From the NCBI GenBank assembly GCA_002440765.1, contig DJVC01000136.1, positions 1-9,358 on the forward strand: a stretch of DNA of 9,358 nucleotides. The letters are read 5' to 3'. The notes below the pieces were generated by a model, which saw nothing but the letters and a program-made list of their open reading frames with translations, did no database searches and had not been told where the DNA came from. Below, piece by piece: positions 8,144 through 9,358 of this stretch. This stretch comes from a bacterium UBP3_UBA6266 (GTDB lineage: Bacteria; Auribacterota; UBA6266). Within the stretch, counting starts at the first letter, position 1; every line of letters starts with the position of its first letter. A program made the translations under genes and the position numbers.

Positions 8144-8818
8144 CTACTTTACCACCCTGCCATCAGTTAATTTTACAATATTATCCCCTTCTGAAACAAG
8201 ATTATAGTCATGTGTGGCAATAACAAATGTCTTCCCGCTCTCGAAGGTTAATTTTCTGATTACAGATATTATTTCCCCTCCTGTTTCTTTATCAAGGTTA
8301 CCGGTCGGTTCATCGGCAAATACTATACCGGGTTCATTTACCAGCGCCCTGGCAATTGCAACTCTTTGCTGTTCGCCGCCCGACAATTGAAAAGGCTTAT
8401 GAAAAGCTCTTTTTTCAAGCCCCAGATTCTTTAACAGGCTTAATGCTTTTTCGCGCGATTTTTTCCTGTTTTCACCGCGTATTAAAGCCGGCAGCATAAC
8501 GTTTTCCACAGCCGTAAACTCGGATAAGAGATAAAAAAACTGAAATATAAACCCGATTTCCGAATTTATTAACTTTGACTTCTTCCTGTCTCCCAGTTTT
8601 CGATAATCCAGGCCATTAATTACGACATCCCCTTTGTCGGGGGTATCTATACCGGCGATTATATGAAGCAATGTGCTTTTTCCCGCCCCTGAAGGACCTA
8701 CTATGAAAAGTATTTCACCTTTTGGAACTTCTAAACTCACATTATCCAGGACCCTTAATAATTTACCGCCGGGCTTATAAGATTTTTCGATGTTCCTTGC
8801 AATCAGGATATTATTCAT
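8144..8818 (-). CDS. lolD: Lipoprotein-releasing ABC transporter ATPase LolD
   Basis: ATPase subunit on the cytoplasmic face of the inner membrane that powers release of outer-membrane lipoproteins by the Lol complex. It has 224 residues, typical for LolD and the MacB-like ATPase group. Seen: Walker A GPSGAGKST (41-49), Q-loop FIFQFFYLL (Gln93), signature LSGGEQQRVAIARAL (145-159), Walker B IVFADEP with the D-loop GNLD (165-176) and H-loop ATHD (His203). The stretch after the Q-loop, LLSEFTAVENVMLP (97-110), resembles the LLPEFTALENV characteristic of LolD and supports that call over FtsE or MacB. The ATG lies within the last codons of the preceding permease gene (8-base overlap), with TTGAGG 9 bases upstream (8828-8833), so the pair is translationally coupled. 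Confidence 0.93.
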   Translation of the reverse strand: MNNILIARNIEKSYKPGGKLLRVLDNVSLEVPKGEILFIVGPSGAGKSTLLHIIAGIDTPDKGDVVINGLDYRKLGDRKKSKLINSEIGFIFQFFYLLSEFTAVENVMLPALIRGENRKKSREKALSLLKNLGLEKRAFHKPFQLSGGEQQRVAIARALVNEPGIVFADEPTGNLDKETGGEIISVIRKLTFESGKTFVIATHDYNLVSEGDNIVKLTDGRVVK

Positions 8819-9358
8819 ATCTCAAAGCCTCAACAGCATCCAATTCAGCAGCTCTGTATGAGGGATAGAAAGCCGCAAAAACCGATATAATTATTGCCGA
8901 CACAGCAATAGCAAATACATCGTGAACATCAATATAGCGCGGTATCTTCTCAAAATAATATATTTCCTGGGGAAAAACTTCAAACCCCGTAATTTTTTCA
9001 ACGAATATCTGTATAAAATCCAGATATTTCAAAAATAACCAGCCGAAAAATATCCCTATGGAAGTGCCTGTAAGACCTATAATAAAGCCTTCGTAAAGGA
9101 ATATCTTCAATATATCTGTTTTATAAAGTCCCAGGGATTTTAATATGCCTATATCTTTGGTTTTTTCCATAACCATCATAATCAAAGTGCTTATTATATT
9201 TGTCGCCGCGACGGCAATCGCCATGGCAAGGAGAATAAACATAACGTTTTTCTCGGTTTTTAGCGCGGAAAACAACCTTTTATTCCTGTCCATCCAGCTC
9301 CTTGCCGTTAATCCCCGCTCTTTCAAAATCCCGTTCAATTCCCATTTAATTTTATTCG
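8811..9358 (-). CDS. LolC/LolE-family lipoprotein-releasing permease, C-terminal part (5' end beyond window)
   Basis: Inner-membrane FtsX-type permease that partners LolD. Only the last 181 residues are visible; the frame is open to the right edge (the residues before the first possible TTG at 9338 read NKIKWE), so no start is called. The family is about 400 residues long, so the N-terminal TM helix and most of the periplasmic domain are missing. The visible part begins with the end of the periplasmic domain (SWMDRNKRLFSALKTEKNVMF, a strong LolC/E hallmark), followed by the three-TM FtsX core: about NVMFILL to MMVM, with the conserved MEKTKDIGILKSLGL cytoplasmic loop; then IFLYEGFIIG to FLKYL; and finally VFAIAVSAIIISVFAAFYPS, ending in the coupling tail RAAELDAVEALRYE. 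Whether it is LolC, LolE or a single homodimeric permease (LolF-like) cannot be decided here. Confidence 0.93.
   Translation of the reverse strand, partial: NKIKWELNGILKERGLTARSWMDRNKRLFSALKTEKNVMFILLAMAIAVAATNIISTLIMMVMEKTKDIGILKSLGLYKTDILKIFLYEGFIIGLTGTSIGIFFGWLFLKYLDFIQIFVEKITGFEVFPQEIYYFEKIPRYIDVHDVFAIAVSAIIISVFAAFYPSYRAAELDAVEALRYE

Overview
All supported genes lie on the minus strand, so the window reads right to left. The eight genes, six complete and two cut by the window edges, are packed almost without gaps: the largest spacer is about 35 bases and several starts overlap or abut the preceding stop. I see no internal promoter, terminator, RNA gene, repeat array or mobile element. The layout looks like one long operon that enters from the right edge and leaves at the left edge.

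In transcription order the genes are: the C-terminal half of a LolC/LolE-type FtsX permease; its ATPase LolD; a fold-type IV PLP aminotransferase of the branched-chain (IlvE) type; McsA; the protein arginine kinase McsB; the AAA+ unfoldase ClpC; a large membrane-anchored protein that looks AsmA/TamB-like; and most of an MlaE-type lipid ABC permease. The centre is the arginine-phosphorylation quality-control module known from Firmicutes (mcsA-mcsB-clpC), with its key motifs intact but no ctsR repressor gene beside it. It is flanked on both sides by genes of a diderm envelope: lipoprotein release from the inner membrane (Lol) upstream and phospholipid traffic between membranes (AsmA-like, Mla) downstream.

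The organism is therefore most likely a Gram-negative-type bacterium outside the Proteobacteria that carries McsB/ClpC. Omnitrophota or a related PVC-like or Elusimicrobia-like candidate phylum would fit. This is inferred from gene content and the AT-leaning sequence and cannot be proved from the window. All but one of the genes are conventional family members. The AsmA-like gene is divergent and is the least understood. The most notable features are its placement directly before mlaE and the physical joining of phospho-arginine proteolysis to envelope lipid and lipoprotein transport.
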